NCBI GenBank assembly: GCA_015654795.1
Contig: JAATGF010000004.1
Coordinates: 1 to 62,534, forward strand
Direction of reading: 5' to 3'
From: Bacteroidales bacterium
GTDB lineage: Bacteria > Bacteroidota > Bacteroidia > Bacteroidales > Prolixibacteraceae
Length of the DNA: 62,534 nucleotides
Positions 35,315 to 44,215 of this stretch are shown here, piece by piece. The first letter of the stretch is position 1, and each line of letters opens with the position of its first letter. The notes below the pieces were generated by a model. That model was not told the DNA's origin and searched no databases. It was given only the letters and a program-made list of their open reading frames with translations. A program made the position numbers and the translations under genes.

Positions 35315-36775
35315 CTATTTTACAGGTGCATTTTTCAGTACCTCAATGAGAAATTCCCAAAACTTCTTAACCGAGGGGATATTAACACGTTCGTCGGGAG
35401 AATGGGGAGAACGCATAGTAGGACCGAATGAGATCATATCCCAATTGGGGTATACGGCACCCAGAATTCCACATTCTAATCCGGCGTGAATCCCTAATAC
35501 AGCAGGAACTTTACCAAATTTAAATTCATAGATATCTTTCATTTGTTTCAGAATCGGCGAATCCATATTTGGTTTCCAGCCTGGGTATCCTCCATCGAAT
35601 GAAACCATTGCACCACCTAAGGCAAATATGCTATCTATCTGTTCAACAAGATCTTCTTTGGCTGATTCAACAGAACTACGCAAAAGGCACTTCACAAATA
35701 TCACTCCTTTTTGTGATTTAATCGTCGAAAGATTCGTTGATGTTTCCACCATACCTGCCATTCCATCAGACATCCGGATCACACCATTCGGACATCCGTA
35801 AACGGAATCGATAAGGTCGTCCTGAACACGTTCTTCGATCATCGATTTGGGTGTTTCAGTTTCTTCAATCGTAAAACTGAGCGTTGGCTCAACTGCACCT
35901 AATTCGAATTGATAAATCGATTCATAGCGTTTTACTGCTTTCTTCAGCTGATCTGAATTTTCATCAGGCACAAGTACAATTGCAAAACCTTCGCGTGGAA
36001 TGGCGTTGCGCATTCCTCCGCCATTGATGTCAGCAAGACGTACATCCAGCTCACGCGTGGCATATTTCAAGAATCTGATAAGCAATTTGTTGGCGTTACC
36101 CCTCCCCAGGCTGATATCAAGTCCTGAATGTCCTCCTTTTAAGCCTGAAATTGTGATTTTATACGGTTTTACTCCTTCAGGAACAATCACCTCATCATAT
36201 TCAAATTCGATATTGGCATTAATTCCTCCGGCACAACCTACATAGAGTTCACCCTCTTCTTCAGAATCCATATTAAGCAGGATATCACCCTTTAGCCAAT
36301 TGGCTTTTAGACCAATAGCCCCGGTCATTCCCGTTTCTTCATCGCAGGTAAAGATGGCCTCAATAGGACCGTGAACCAGATCTTTTGCAGCGAGCACGGC
36401 CATTGCGCTTGCAACGCCAATTCCGTTATCTGCGCCGAGTGTTGTACCACGGGCGCGAACCCAATCCCCATCAATAAAGGCATCAATGGGATCTTTCTCG
36501 AAATCGTGAACAGTTCCGCTGTTTTTTTGTGGAACCATATCAAGATGTCCCTGAAGGATAATTCCTTTACGATTCTCCATCCCGGCAGTGGCAGGCTTGC
36601 GGATCAGAACATTTCCAACACTATCCTTTTCAGTAACAAGTCCCAGGCTTTTGCCGAAATCGACCATAAATGCCTGAATTTTCTCCTCTTTTTTAGAGGG
36701 GCGCGGAACCTGTGTCAGTTTATAAAAGTTTTCCCAAACTGCCCTGGGTTCAAGTTTAATAATTTCGTTGCTCAT
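35315..36775 (-). CDS. pepD: Aminoacyl-histidine dipeptidase (peptidase D)
   Basis: 486-residue M20-family di-zinc dipeptidase of the PepD/carnosinase type that hydrolyses Xaa-His and other dipeptides in the cytoplasm. Metal ligands are in ILQGHLDMVPQKN (His), GADNGIGVA (Asp) and CDEETGMTGA (Glu-Glu); GLKGGHSGLDISLGRGNA is the lid-domain block, and the last His is in the SPHSPDERVNI region. Length is normal. It lies downstream of an MFS carrier gene on the same strand, 35 bases apart; a peptide transporter is 5 kb away. Confidence 0.94.
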   Translation of the reverse strand: MSNEIIKLEPRAVWENFYKLTQVPRPSKKEEKIQAFMVDFGKSLGLVTEKDSVGNVLIRKPATAGMENRKGIILQGHLDMVPQKNSGTVHDFEKDPIDAFIDGDWVRARGTTLGADNGIGVASAMAVLAAKDLVHGPIEAIFTCDEETGMTGAIGLKANWLKGDILLNMDSEEEGELYVGCAGGINANIEFEYDEVIVPEGVKPYKITISGLKGGHSGLDISLGRGNANKLLIRFLKYATRELDVRLADINGGGMRNAIPREGFAIVLVPDENSDQLKKAVKRYESIYQFELGAVEPTLSFTIEETETPKSMIEERVQDDLIDSVYGCPNGVIRMSDGMAGMVETSTNLSTIKSQKGVIFVKCLLRSSVESAKEDLVEQIDSIFALGGAMVSFDGGYPGWKPNMDSPILKQMKDIYEFKFGKVPAVLGIHAGLECGILGAVYPNWDMISFGPTMRSPHSPDERVNIPSVKKFWEFLIEVLKNAPVK

Positions 36776-36810
36776 AATAGTTTATGAATTAAATTCTTAA
36801 TCAATTACTT

Positions 36811-38214
36811 TTATTTTTTGATATTTGGTTTCTCGAGTCCATATCCTTTTTTCCGGTCTTCAGCTTTCAACAAAAAAGAAAACACGATTGCAAGTATTCC
36901 GAAACAGGCGAATATCAACATCGGAATTGTATAATTGTATAGTGTAATAACTTGTTCTTTGCCATCGACCAGTTTGTTTACTGTCCCGATTATACAATAT
37001 TTATCCAACACTATACCGATAAGCAATGGCACCCCCATCAAACCCCAGTTTTGAACCCAAAATGTCATGGCATAAGCCGTTCCCAGTTTGCTTTCGGGAA
37101 TAATTTTGGCAATTGATGGCCACATGGCCGATGGTACCATCGAAAAGGCAATGCCTAATACCATCACTAATCCAATGGCTATAGGGAAGCTGTTTAATGA
37201 AGGTATCGAGAACAACAAATGAACACAAACCAGAAGGATAGAACCAATAATCATGATCGTGGCGCCTCTCCCCTTTTTGTCGAACATACCGCCAAAAATT
37301 GGGGTGAGCAGTAACGCACTGAATGGTAATAAGGCGGGAATATAGCCTGCAAAAGAGTCGGAAATTCCAAATTTCTGAACAATCATGTTAGTGGCATACT
37401 TAATAAAGGGGAAAACAGCTGAATAAAATAAGACGCATAGGGCTGTGATGTACCAAAACGCCCGGTTTTTGCCGATTTCGAGAATATCGGCGAACTTAAA
37501 CTCTTCTTCTGCCGGAACGCCCGCATCAGCTTCTTCCTGATCCAATTTGCGATCCATAAAAGTAAACAGCACAAACACCAGCATACCAATACCTAATAAA
37601 AACAGGGAAACGATTACAGGCATGCTGATATCACCAGTCAACTTTATCAATGGAATGGGTGTGAACATTGCCAAAGCTGTTCCGATACGACCAGTCGATG
37701 TGTTTAGTCCAATTGCCAATGCCATTTCTTTTCCACGAAACCAACGTACCACCGCTTTATTAGCTGCAATACCAAACATCTCGCATCCTACCCCGAAAAT
37801 AGCAAATCCAAATCCAGCCACTACCGCAGATTTTGTAGTTGGAGCAACCATCTGCCAGGAACCTATCGTTAATTCAAACATACCATGAAAATGGCCCGAA
37901 ATAGCAAGGTATTTAATAAATCCACCGATCAACATGATTCCTATAGCAAGAATCCCAGTAAATCGAACGCCCATTTTATCAAGAATCATTCCACTGAAAA
38001 CGAGCATCAGTAAAAACACGTTGAACCAGCCATAACCGCTGGTAAACAAACCATAGTCTGAAGCCGACCATGACAAACCGGCCTGCAACCTTTCCTGTAA
38101 AGGAGCCATTGCATCAGTCAGGTAATACATACACATCATGGTAAATGACACCAGTCCAAGCATCAACCAACGTGCTGATTTCGAGTCGCGAAGGGATTTT
38201 TTAAGTTCTTGCAT
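36811..38214 (-). CDS. Major facilitator superfamily transporter
   Basis: 467-residue inner-membrane carrier with twelve likely membrane segments. Segments such as GLFTSGYGWFNVFLLMLVFS, ILDKMGVRFTGILAIGIMLI (with the Asp-Arg motif A-like loop after segment 2) and GGMFDKKGRGATIMI (the second motif A) fix the family. The middle loop (residues about 230-255) is charged. Substrate unknown; the closeness of pepD would fit a peptide or amino-acid carrier, which is inference. The start is placed at the ATG at 38214 (MQELKKSLRDSKSARWLML); a longer frame to 38304 looks non-coding. Confidence 0.88.
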   Translation of the reverse strand: MQELKKSLRDSKSARWLMLGLVSFTMMCMYYLTDAMAPLQERLQAGLSWSASDYGLFTSGYGWFNVFLLMLVFSGMILDKMGVRFTGILAIGIMLIGGFIKYLAISGHFHGMFELTIGSWQMVAPTTKSAVVAGFGFAIFGVGCEMFGIAANKAVVRWFRGKEMALAIGLNTSTGRIGTALAMFTPIPLIKLTGDISMPVIVSLFLLGIGMLVFVLFTFMDRKLDQEEADAGVPAEEEFKFADILEIGKNRAFWYITALCVLFYSAVFPFIKYATNMIVQKFGISDSFAGYIPALLPFSALLLTPIFGGMFDKKGRGATIMIIGSILLVCVHLLFSIPSLNSFPIAIGLVMVLGIAFSMVPSAMWPSIAKIIPESKLGTAYAMTFWVQNWGLMGVPLLIGIVLDKYCIIGTVNKLVDGKEQVITLYNYTIPMLIFACFGILAIVFSFLLKAEDRKKGYGLEKPNIKK

Positions 38215-38639
38215 TTTTAATGAGTAAGAATGTTTAAATGGATGAAATATTTTTGATTTTAACGGCGCAATATAGCTAAAAACGGATAATTTAATATAGG
38301 TCAAAAATCATTAAGTAATCGGAAAGGCAAAATGACATATTCCTATAATTGAGGCGTCCCCAAAAATAGTAAAACAAAAAATGCCATCAATCACAAAAAC
38401 ACAGAAGCCTACCAAAGTTAAAGTATTAAATATGAGCTATTGGTGGATTTTGGAGATTTGGTGGCAGAAAAATTCAGGTTCAAATACCCGAAACCAGGGA
38501 TACGACATCTATTGATTCTCACCGCTTTAAAGAAAGAGCCGTAGTTAAAATGAAATTTGCGATTTGACTATACGAAAAAGAAAAGGGATCAAAATAGTTA
38601 ACAATCACTACTTTGATCCCTTATATCAACTATTAAATT
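38215..38639. other. Gap with a 44-codon open frame and a terminator
   Basis: An open frame at 38381-38515 (MPSITKTQKPTKVKVLNMSY and on) is preceded by GGCGTCCCCAAAAATAG, which could be the worn end of an insertion sequence, but I recognise neither. The gap ends in the terminator of the DUF4831 gene. Confidence 0.3.
38583..38622 (-). terminator. Terminator of the DUF4831 gene
   Basis: AAGGGATCAAA (38583-38593) pairs with TTTGATCCCTT (38612-38622), 11 bp, with further pairing of TAGT/ACTA inside. On the minus strand it lies 18 bases after the stop and is followed by T residues. Confidence 0.75.
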
Positions 38640-39749
38640 TCAATTCCCGATTCGTTGAATTGCACCGGTAACAGGATGGAATTCAATAGAATATTCACCA
38701 TTTGTTATTCCATCCGGAATGGGCGCAACCACGCCAAACTGCGCCATCGAAAGCCGTGCCTGGGCAAGAACTTCACTTCCATTCAGCAATCGTGCTACAA
38801 CTATTCCAGGTGTCCTGTAAAACAAACCATTAGATGAAGTTTCACCTGCCACAGGGGCAGATTTCAGTTCACCGTTACGTACAAGATCGCCATTTGGATC
38901 CAACTCAAGCATAATAGGCTTTCCCGAAACATTACTCTCGGGCAAAATACCGGCGGTAGCTGAAAATCTGAATGCCACAATCGCCTTACTCCCTTTGGTA
39001 TCCGGAACGACTTCGAAAACATATTTATGCGATGATTTATAAGACTTTCCAATAAAAAGACTTTCGTAGTCACCGATCATTTTATTTAATTCATCTACCA
39101 TTACCTGGTATGCGTGCCCATCCGGAGGAAGCGGATTATCGTCGGCTTCCAAAACAAGCGCCTTACGGTCGCGCAAATTCAAAATATCGGAAGCGGCTTC
39201 GCCTGCTTTTTGCTCGAACGATTTCAATCTGTCGCCCACCTGATTCATACTATCTTTCCCGGCCAAAAAAGAATGCATTGACATTTCAGGCCAGATTTCA
39301 CGTGGAATCTCTACATCGGGGGTAAATAACGAAGTGTAAATTTTAGAGGACTCTCCCTTCACGGAACTATTAATGCCAATCAAAACACCGTTATCAGACA
39401 AACTAATCATCGAAGCTACCGCGCCTGTTGCTTTGTGAATTTCAACAGGATCAGGCTCCCCGAAAGTTTCCATTTTCAGATCAGTGATCTTCCAGGACTC
39501 AGCATCCGAAGTCGGCGCACTTTTAATTCCGAGATATTTCTGCGCATATTCGTAGTAAGGACCATGGAAAAATTTCTCTTGTGATACCTCCACTATAATC
39601 CGAATGCCGGTTCGGGGCAAACTATAGATAACACCTCCATTAAAGACGCCTAATTCGGCGGCCGATTTCTTTTTATCATCTTTTCCTGTCGCCAAAAGAT
39701 TTCCGGCAATCAAAAAAGAGGTTAATAACAAAATTGCGACTCGTTTCAT
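38640..39749 (-). CDS. DUF4831 family exported protein
   Basis: 369-residue secreted or periplasmic protein. The signal peptide is MKRVAILLLTSFLIAGNLLA with cleavage near LAT-GKD. The start of the mature part (GVIYSLPRTGIRIIVEVSQE) and YYEYAQKYLGIK resemble the Bacteroidota family annotated as DUF4831, recalled rather than searched. The function is unknown. It lies 46 bases downstream of nnr on the same strand and is likely in the same transcript. Confidence 0.8.
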   Translation of the reverse strand: MKRVAILLLTSFLIAGNLLATGKDDKKKSAAELGVFNGGVIYSLPRTGIRIIVEVSQEKFFHGPYYEYAQKYLGIKSAPTSDAESWKITDLKMETFGEPDPVEIHKATGAVASMISLSDNGVLIGINSSVKGESSKIYTSLFTPDVEIPREIWPEMSMHSFLAGKDSMNQVGDRLKSFEQKAGEAASDILNLRDRKALVLEADDNPLPPDGHAYQVMVDELNKMIGDYESLFIGKSYKSSHKYVFEVVPDTKGSKAIVAFRFSATAGILPESNVSGKPIMLELDPNGDLVRNGELKSAPVAGETSSNGLFYRTPGIVVARLLNGSEVLAQARLSMAQFGVVAPIPDGITNGEYSIEFHPVTGAIQRIGN

Positions 39750-39795
39750 CCTTATAATTTTAAGTTATTATTTTCAACTCAGTACCTTTATTTTT

Positions 39796-41352
39796 TCAAA
39801 TTTGACTCTTTTTTTTGGCTTTCCCAAAATCAGGATCACTTTTTAGAGACACAAAAGCTTTACCTAATTGATCTGCAATATCGCTGGCAAGTAATGATTC
39901 TTCAGACACACAGGCATTTGAAACAGATAAGTCGGCAGAAAGCCCATGAAGATAAACCCCCAGAAGCGCAGCCTCATTTGATGGATAACCCTGCGCAAGC
40001 AATCCTGTCAGAATGCCCGTCAGTACATCGCCACTCCCTCCGGTTGCCATACCCGGATTGCCTGTACTATTGAACGAACACGTGCCATCCGGTAAAATGA
40101 TGGAAGTATATGTTCCCTTCAGAATCAAGACGATGCGATGAGTTTTGGCAAAGTCGAGCGCAAGCTTTAATCTCTCAAAATCGGATTCAGCATGCCCGGC
40201 AAGCCGCTCAAATTCAATTGGGTGTGGCGTAAGAATCGATCCTTCAGGAAGTAATTTAATCATTTCCTGATGCCCGGAAAGCAGGTTAAGCGCGTCGGCA
40301 TCAACGACCAGTGGCCCATGGTAATTTTCTAACAGAGCAAGCAATGCAGTTGCTGTTTCGACGGCTTTCCCAATACCCGGACCAATTCCGATTGCTTTAT
40401 AATTGGAGGAGAGAGGAATGCCTGAAATCAGATTTTCAGATTCATCCATATTTACCATCGCTTCAGGCACAGCTATTTGCACAATCTGATTTCCCGATTT
40501 GGGAATATGAATAGTGAGTAAACCAACTCCCGATCTGAGACAACCTTTTGCCGCAAGAACAGCGGCACCCATTTTTCCATAGCTTCCTGCCACCAAAAGT
40601 GCATGGCCAAAAGTTCCTTTGTGCGAAAATTTCCCTCGTGGTTTCAGTATCGCAACCATCGATTTAAAATCGGAATAGCGCCAGGGCGTTGGGGTTTGGT
40701 CAATTGCTTCCGGATGTAACCCAATGGGAAGCACTTCCCACTTTCCAGTAAATCGTTCATTCTCACGAAAAAAGAAACTTAATTTCGGGAACTGGAACGT
40801 CAACGTATAAGCGGCATGAATAATTGCATCAGGATCATTGCCGCTATTGTCCTCACCCATCAATCCCGAAGGGATATCGATGGAAATGATTGGAATACCG
40901 GAATAATTTAAATGTCTTACGAGTTGTGCCGGAAAACCGGAGAGCGGACGAGTTAATCCGGAGCCAAATAATCCGTCAATAATCAAATCATAATCAACAA
41001 GTTTAGGAAGTGGCGCATCGTTAATCCAACTAATCGGCTTCACATCTGTCCGTTTTTTTAGCCGGTCGAGATTAATCAAAAATGAATTCGTAAATTTCTT
41101 CCCGGAATCGGGAATAAAAATATCAATCTTGTAATTCTTCGCAGCCAACATACGTGAAACCGCCAAAGCATCGCCTCCGTTGTTGCCTGGTCCCGCAAAA
41201 ATCGCGATATGATGACTGGCATCAAAGTGCGCTTCAATCCAGACGGCCAACTGCAACGATGCTCTTTCCATGAGATCAATCGCTTCAATCGGCTCATTAT
41301 CTATCGTATACTGATCAAGCCTGGCAATCTGAGATGCGGTGAAAAATTTCAT
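39796..41352 (-). CDS. nnr: Bifunctional NAD(P)H-hydrate epimerase/dehydratase
   Basis: 518-residue repair enzyme. The N-terminal epimerase domain (residues 1-215, AIFAGPGNNGGDALAVSRML) interconverts the R and S forms of NAD(P)H hydrate; the C-terminal dehydratase domain (about 225-510, KGTFGHALLVAGSYGKMGAA, VVDADALNLLSG, NPGMATGGSGDVLTGILTG) removes water using ADP or ATP. Both active-site regions look complete. The start at 41352 (MKFFTASQIARLDQYTI) is supported by a -7 box 23 bases upstream. Confidence 0.95.
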   Translation of the reverse strand: MKFFTASQIARLDQYTIDNEPIEAIDLMERASLQLAVWIEAHFDASHHIAIFAGPGNNGGDALAVSRMLAAKNYKIDIFIPDSGKKFTNSFLINLDRLKKRTDVKPISWINDAPLPKLVDYDLIIDGLFGSGLTRPLSGFPAQLVRHLNYSGIPIISIDIPSGLMGEDNSGNDPDAIIHAAYTLTFQFPKLSFFFRENERFTGKWEVLPIGLHPEAIDQTPTPWRYSDFKSMVAILKPRGKFSHKGTFGHALLVAGSYGKMGAAVLAAKGCLRSGVGLLTIHIPKSGNQIVQIAVPEAMVNMDESENLISGIPLSSNYKAIGIGPGIGKAVETATALLALLENYHGPLVVDADALNLLSGHQEMIKLLPEGSILTPHPIEFERLAGHAESDFERLKLALDFAKTHRIVLILKGTYTSIILPDGTCSFNSTGNPGMATGGSGDVLTGILTGLLAQGYPSNEAALLGVYLHGLSADLSVSNACVSEESLLASDIADQLGKAFVSLKSDPDFGKAKKKSQI

Positions 41353-41374
41353 TCCTCTTTGTCTTTACTACTCT

Positions 41375-41382
41375 CAAATCTA
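41375..41382 (-). promoter_or_regulatory. Bacteroidota -7 box for nnr
   Basis: TAGATTTG on the minus strand matches TAnnTTTG and lies 23 bases upstream of the nnr start. Confidence 0.5.
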
Positions 41383-41489
41383 CGAAGAAATCGTTTCGCG
41401 TCAAACAAAGATTGGAGGTAGTTCAATAAATGAGAACGTTTTATCCAAAATATGATTTTTAACAGTATTATGACACCAAAAAAGATCGC

Positions 41490-41497
41490 TATATTTG
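41490..41497 (+). promoter_or_regulatory. Bacteroidota -7 box for the peptide transporter
   Basis: TATATTTG matches TAnnTTTG, 43 bases before the ATG at 41540. Confidence 0.5.
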
Positions 41498-41539
41498 CTG
41501 CAATTAATCAATTTTCAAATTCCGTAAAAGTAAAATATT

Positions 41540-43333
41540 ATGCTTAAAGGACATCCCAAAGGGCTTATAGTGGCCTTTTTTGCGAACATGGGCGAGAGGT
41601 TCGGGTTTTACACAATGATGGCCATCTTAGTATTGTTTCTACAGGCTAAATTTGGTTTGACAGAGCAAGAAGCCGGTGGCTATTATAGTTGGTTCTATTT
41701 TGGGATTTACGCCCTTGCACTGATTGGTGGAATTCTTGCAGATGCCACTAAAAAGTATAAGCTGGTAATTCTGGGTGGTATTATAACCATGATGGCAGGC
41801 TATGTTTTGATGGCCATTCCTGGCGTTTCACTCAACCTGACACTCGCCAGCCTATTCGTTATTGCCTTTGGTAACGGACTTTTTAAAGGCAACTTACAGG
41901 CAGTTGTGGGTCAGTTATATGACGATCCCAAATACGAGAAACTACGGGATTCTGCTTTTATGGTATTTTATATGGGTATCAATGTCGGTGCTTTTTTTGC
42001 ACCTTTTGCAGCCAACGGTGCAAGAAACTGGTTTCTGAAAACAAATGGCTTTCTCCACGACGGTAGCCTTCCCTCGCTTTGTCATCAATTCATCAACGGT
42101 ACACTTACCGACACCACTAAGTTTCAGGAACTTGCCAATAAAGTTAGTTTAAAAGGGCCAATTTTGGATCTTTCAGCATTTGCCCATAACTATATCGATG
42201 TCTTTTCCAAAGGATACAATTACGCATTCGGGATTGCAGCAGGAGCCATGTTGATCTCATTACTGATTTACATCCTGTTCCATAAATATTTGCCAAATAA
42301 AGAAAAAACTCAGACCGAAAAACAGAAGCAGGCTGAAAAGGTTGAAAAGAAGCCCTGGGCATTAGCCGCAGCATTGGCTATTGGAGGAATTGTTTACGCA
42401 ATTATTTATTACGGACTTGGGGTTAAAGATATTGCCATGGCGGTCGGACTCTTTGCAGGTTTTATTGCATGGATTGTTTCCATTTCGAACAAGGAAGAGA
42501 AACCCCGCATTATTGCGCTTATTTTAGTATTTATTGTGGTAATATTCTTCTGGATGTCATTCCATCAGAATGGTTTAACACTGACTTTCTTCGCCAGGGA
42601 CTATATTGCTAAAGAAGTTAGTGCATTTACCTACTTATTTTTCGATATGTGGTCGCTTCTTGCTGTAATATCTTTTATTGCAGGTTTCTTTGTAATGCTT
42701 GGTAAGAATAAAACTCAAACGACTCGCCTGATTGGTGGAGCGCTAACCCTTATAGGTGGCGGATTCGCATATTACTTCTATAACAGTAACGGCGCTACCA
42801 ACGCGATTGCCCCAGAAGTATTTCAGTCTTTTAATCCTCTCTTTATTGTAGCATTAACAGGTTTGGTGATGGGCATTTTCGCAATGCTAAACAAAGCCGG
42901 CAAGGAGCCATCAACTCCTAAAAAGATTGGTTTCGGGATGATTATTGCAGCACTTGGATTTTTTCTGGTGTTAGTCGCATCGTTAAATCTGATTTCACCA
43001 CACGAATTGAATGGAGCACCTGTACCCGACTCTTCAAGGGTTTCACCTTACTGGCTTATCAATAGCTATTTAATACTTACAGTAGCGGAATTATTCCTTA
43101 GCCCTATGGGATTATCATTTGTTTCGAAAGTTGCTCCGCCGCGGTTCCAGGGATTGATGCAAGGAGGCTGGCTTCTGGCAACTGCAGTAGGGAACAAACT
43201 CCTTTTCACAGGAAGCTTTTTTTGGGGAAAACTTGAACTCTGGCAACTTTGGGCAATATTTATTACGGTCTGCCTTCTCTCCGCCATGTTTATGTTTTCG
43301 ATGTTAAAAAGACTTGAAAAAGTAACCAGTTAG
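41540..43333 (+). CDS. Proton-dependent oligopeptide (POT) transporter
   Basis: 597-residue inner-membrane symporter for di- and tripeptides. The first helix has the family ER motif (NMGERFGFYTMMAILVLFL), the second repeat the GIYALALIGGILADA block, and WMSFHQNGLTLTFFARDY the mid-protein signature. It has about fourteen membrane segments, with extra segments in the middle (residues 265-320) as in bacterial long POTs. SPMGLSFVSKVAPPRFQGLM is the C-terminal PTR2 signature. Alone in its transcript, with its own terminator. It would supply peptides to dipeptidases such as PepD. Confidence 0.93.
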   Translation: MLKGHPKGLIVAFFANMGERFGFYTMMAILVLFLQAKFGLTEQEAGGYYSWFYFGIYALALIGGILADATKKYKLVILGGIITMMAGYVLMAIPGVSLNLTLASLFVIAFGNGLFKGNLQAVVGQLYDDPKYEKLRDSAFMVFYMGINVGAFFAPFAANGARNWFLKTNGFLHDGSLPSLCHQFINGTLTDTTKFQELANKVSLKGPILDLSAFAHNYIDVFSKGYNYAFGIAAGAMLISLLIYILFHKYLPNKEKTQTEKQKQAEKVEKKPWALAAALAIGGIVYAIIYYGLGVKDIAMAVGLFAGFIAWIVSISNKEEKPRIIALILVFIVVIFFWMSFHQNGLTLTFFARDYIAKEVSAFTYLFFDMWSLLAVISFIAGFFVMLGKNKTQTTRLIGGALTLIGGGFAYYFYNSNGATNAIAPEVFQSFNPLFIVALTGLVMGIFAMLNKAGKEPSTPKKIGFGMIIAALGFFLVLVASLNLISPHELNGAPVPDSSRVSPYWLINSYLILTVAELFLSPMGLSFVSKVAPPRFQGLMQGGWLLATAVGNKLLFTGSFFWGKLELWQLWAIFITVCLLSAMFMFSMLKRLEKVTS

Positions 43334-43354
43334 ATCACTAAATGTCTCAATAGG

Positions 43355-43386
43355 AAAGCCGGACCCTCAAAAAGTCCGGCTTTTTC
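43355..43386 (+). terminator. Peptide transporter terminator
   Basis: 10-bp perfect stem AAAGCCGGAC (43355-43364) with GTCCGGCTTT (43374-43383), 9-base loop, then TT. Twenty-two bases after the stop. Confidence 0.85.
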
Positions 43387-43504
43387 ATTTATTCTATTTT
43401 CAGAAAAAGAAACCGGAAAACTGATTATTTCACTGACTGTGACGATTATAAGTACCGGGAATAAAATAATGTCGTATTTACAAAAGCGGGAAAGGAAGAG
43501 GGGA

Positions 43505-43536
43505 TGATGGGGTGATAAGGCGATGGGGCGATGGGG
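43505..43536 (+). repeat. 8-bp tandem array, four units
   Basis: TGATGGGG, TGATAAGG, CGATGGGG, CGATGGGG, exact period 8 bp, inside a purine-rich stretch. It takes the place that the AATGAC array holds in the copy at 1-470. Confidence 0.65.
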
Positions 43537-43589
43537 CGAGTCAATTGGGAGATGAGAAGAGGGGGAGATGCGGAGAAAAGTCAACCAAA

Positions 43590-43644
43590 CATAGAGCAAA
43601 CATAGAGCAGGTATAGAGCAAGTACGAGGGAAATATGGAGCAAA
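43590..43644 (+). repeat. 11-bp tandem array, five units
   Basis: CATAGAGCAAA, CATAGAGCAGG, TATAGAGCAAG, TACGAGGGAAA, TATGGAGCAAA, each exactly 11 bp. It aligns with the reverse complement of the array at 181-257 but has fewer units. Confidence 0.8.
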
Positions 43645-43851
43645 CCCATCCGGGCTGTTTGTTTCAATTACGACAGATATGTATTAAAAGCGCACTGTGC
43701 TTCGAAAGTCTACAAATCCCGTATCGGCAAAAGACGACATTTATGGATTCCCATTACTTAATTACTTCGCCAGCTTACTTAATTATCGCGTTAAACTGGA
43801 TCAAACTGAAAAGTGGAGGGATAAAAATCATCAAAGAAAAGAGCAAGGCAG

Positions 43852-43881
43852 CGTCCGTCGCCGTCCATTTCCGTCCATTTC
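43852..43881 (+). repeat. 10-bp tandem array, three units
   Basis: CGTCCGTCGC, CGTCCATTTC, CGTCCATTTC, exact period 10 bp. At the matching place in the copy at 8.9 kb the array also has a 10-bp period but another unit. Confidence 0.6.
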
Positions 43882-43944
43882 AATAAAAGTTAATCCAAGC
43901 TATACGTTTTTTCACTACCTTTATCGATACGATAAAGGTACTCC

Positions 43945-43988
43945 ACTTCCTCCGTACCAACTCCGTACCTTCCTCGCACCAACTTCGG
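43945..43988 (-). repeat. 11-bp tandem array, four units
   Basis: CTTCCTCCGTA, CCAACTCCGTA, CCTTCCTCGCA, CCAACTTCGGG on the plus strand; the reverse complement aligns with 8779-8833, which has five units. Confidence 0.8.
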
Positions 43989-44194
43989 GTTCCTTTCTCC
44001 GGTGACAATTTTATGGGTATTTAGTGTTTCATAAGCTGTATTTCCTGACCTTCATGAAACTGGCATCCCTGTTCAAATCCATTTTATTATGCATTCTTAA
44101 ATATCTCCCCCCCCACAATTCTGTTTTGATCTGTTACTATGAATTTTGTCGTACACCCATGAAATGTTTCATTCACTTCTCCATTTATATCTTT

Positions 44195-44202
44195 TATCTT
44201 TG
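44195..44202 (+). promoter_or_regulatory. Bacteroidota -7 box for the SEC-C protein
   Basis: TATCTTTG matches TAnnTTTG and lies 14 bases before the ATG at 44216. It shows that the open frame upstream to 44024 is not translated. Confidence 0.55.
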
Positions 44203-44215
44203 CGCCGAAAATAAT

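Larger units (their letters stand above)
43440..44110 (-). repeat. Fullest composite intergenic repeat element
   Basis: About 670 bases of the 882-base gap 43334-44215 form one element, best read on the minus strand. From 44110 down: a unique-looking lead that matches 8655-8780, an 11-bp array (43988-43945), a hairpin with 10-bp stem ACCTTTATCG/CGATAAAGGT (43916-43938), a 10-bp array (43881-43852), a module matching 62-180, a second 11-bp array (43644-43590), an 8-bp array (43536-43505) and a closing module ending in AAATACGAC (43480-43471). It joins in one place the parts found separately at 1-470 and 8653-8930. No coding frame spans it. Confidence 0.8.

Noticed and set aside
38381-38515. 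44-codon frame as a transposase start
   Set aside because: No transposase motif was recognised; only a weak resemblance of the leader to an insertion-sequence end.
43635-44005. Open frames of 83 and 102 codons in the composite repeat
   Set aside because: They cross 11-bp and 10-bp arrays that cycle through all frames; no conserved protein is seen.
44024-44215. N-terminal extension of the SEC-C protein
   Set aside because: It overlaps the composite repeat, and a -7 box lies at 44195-44202.
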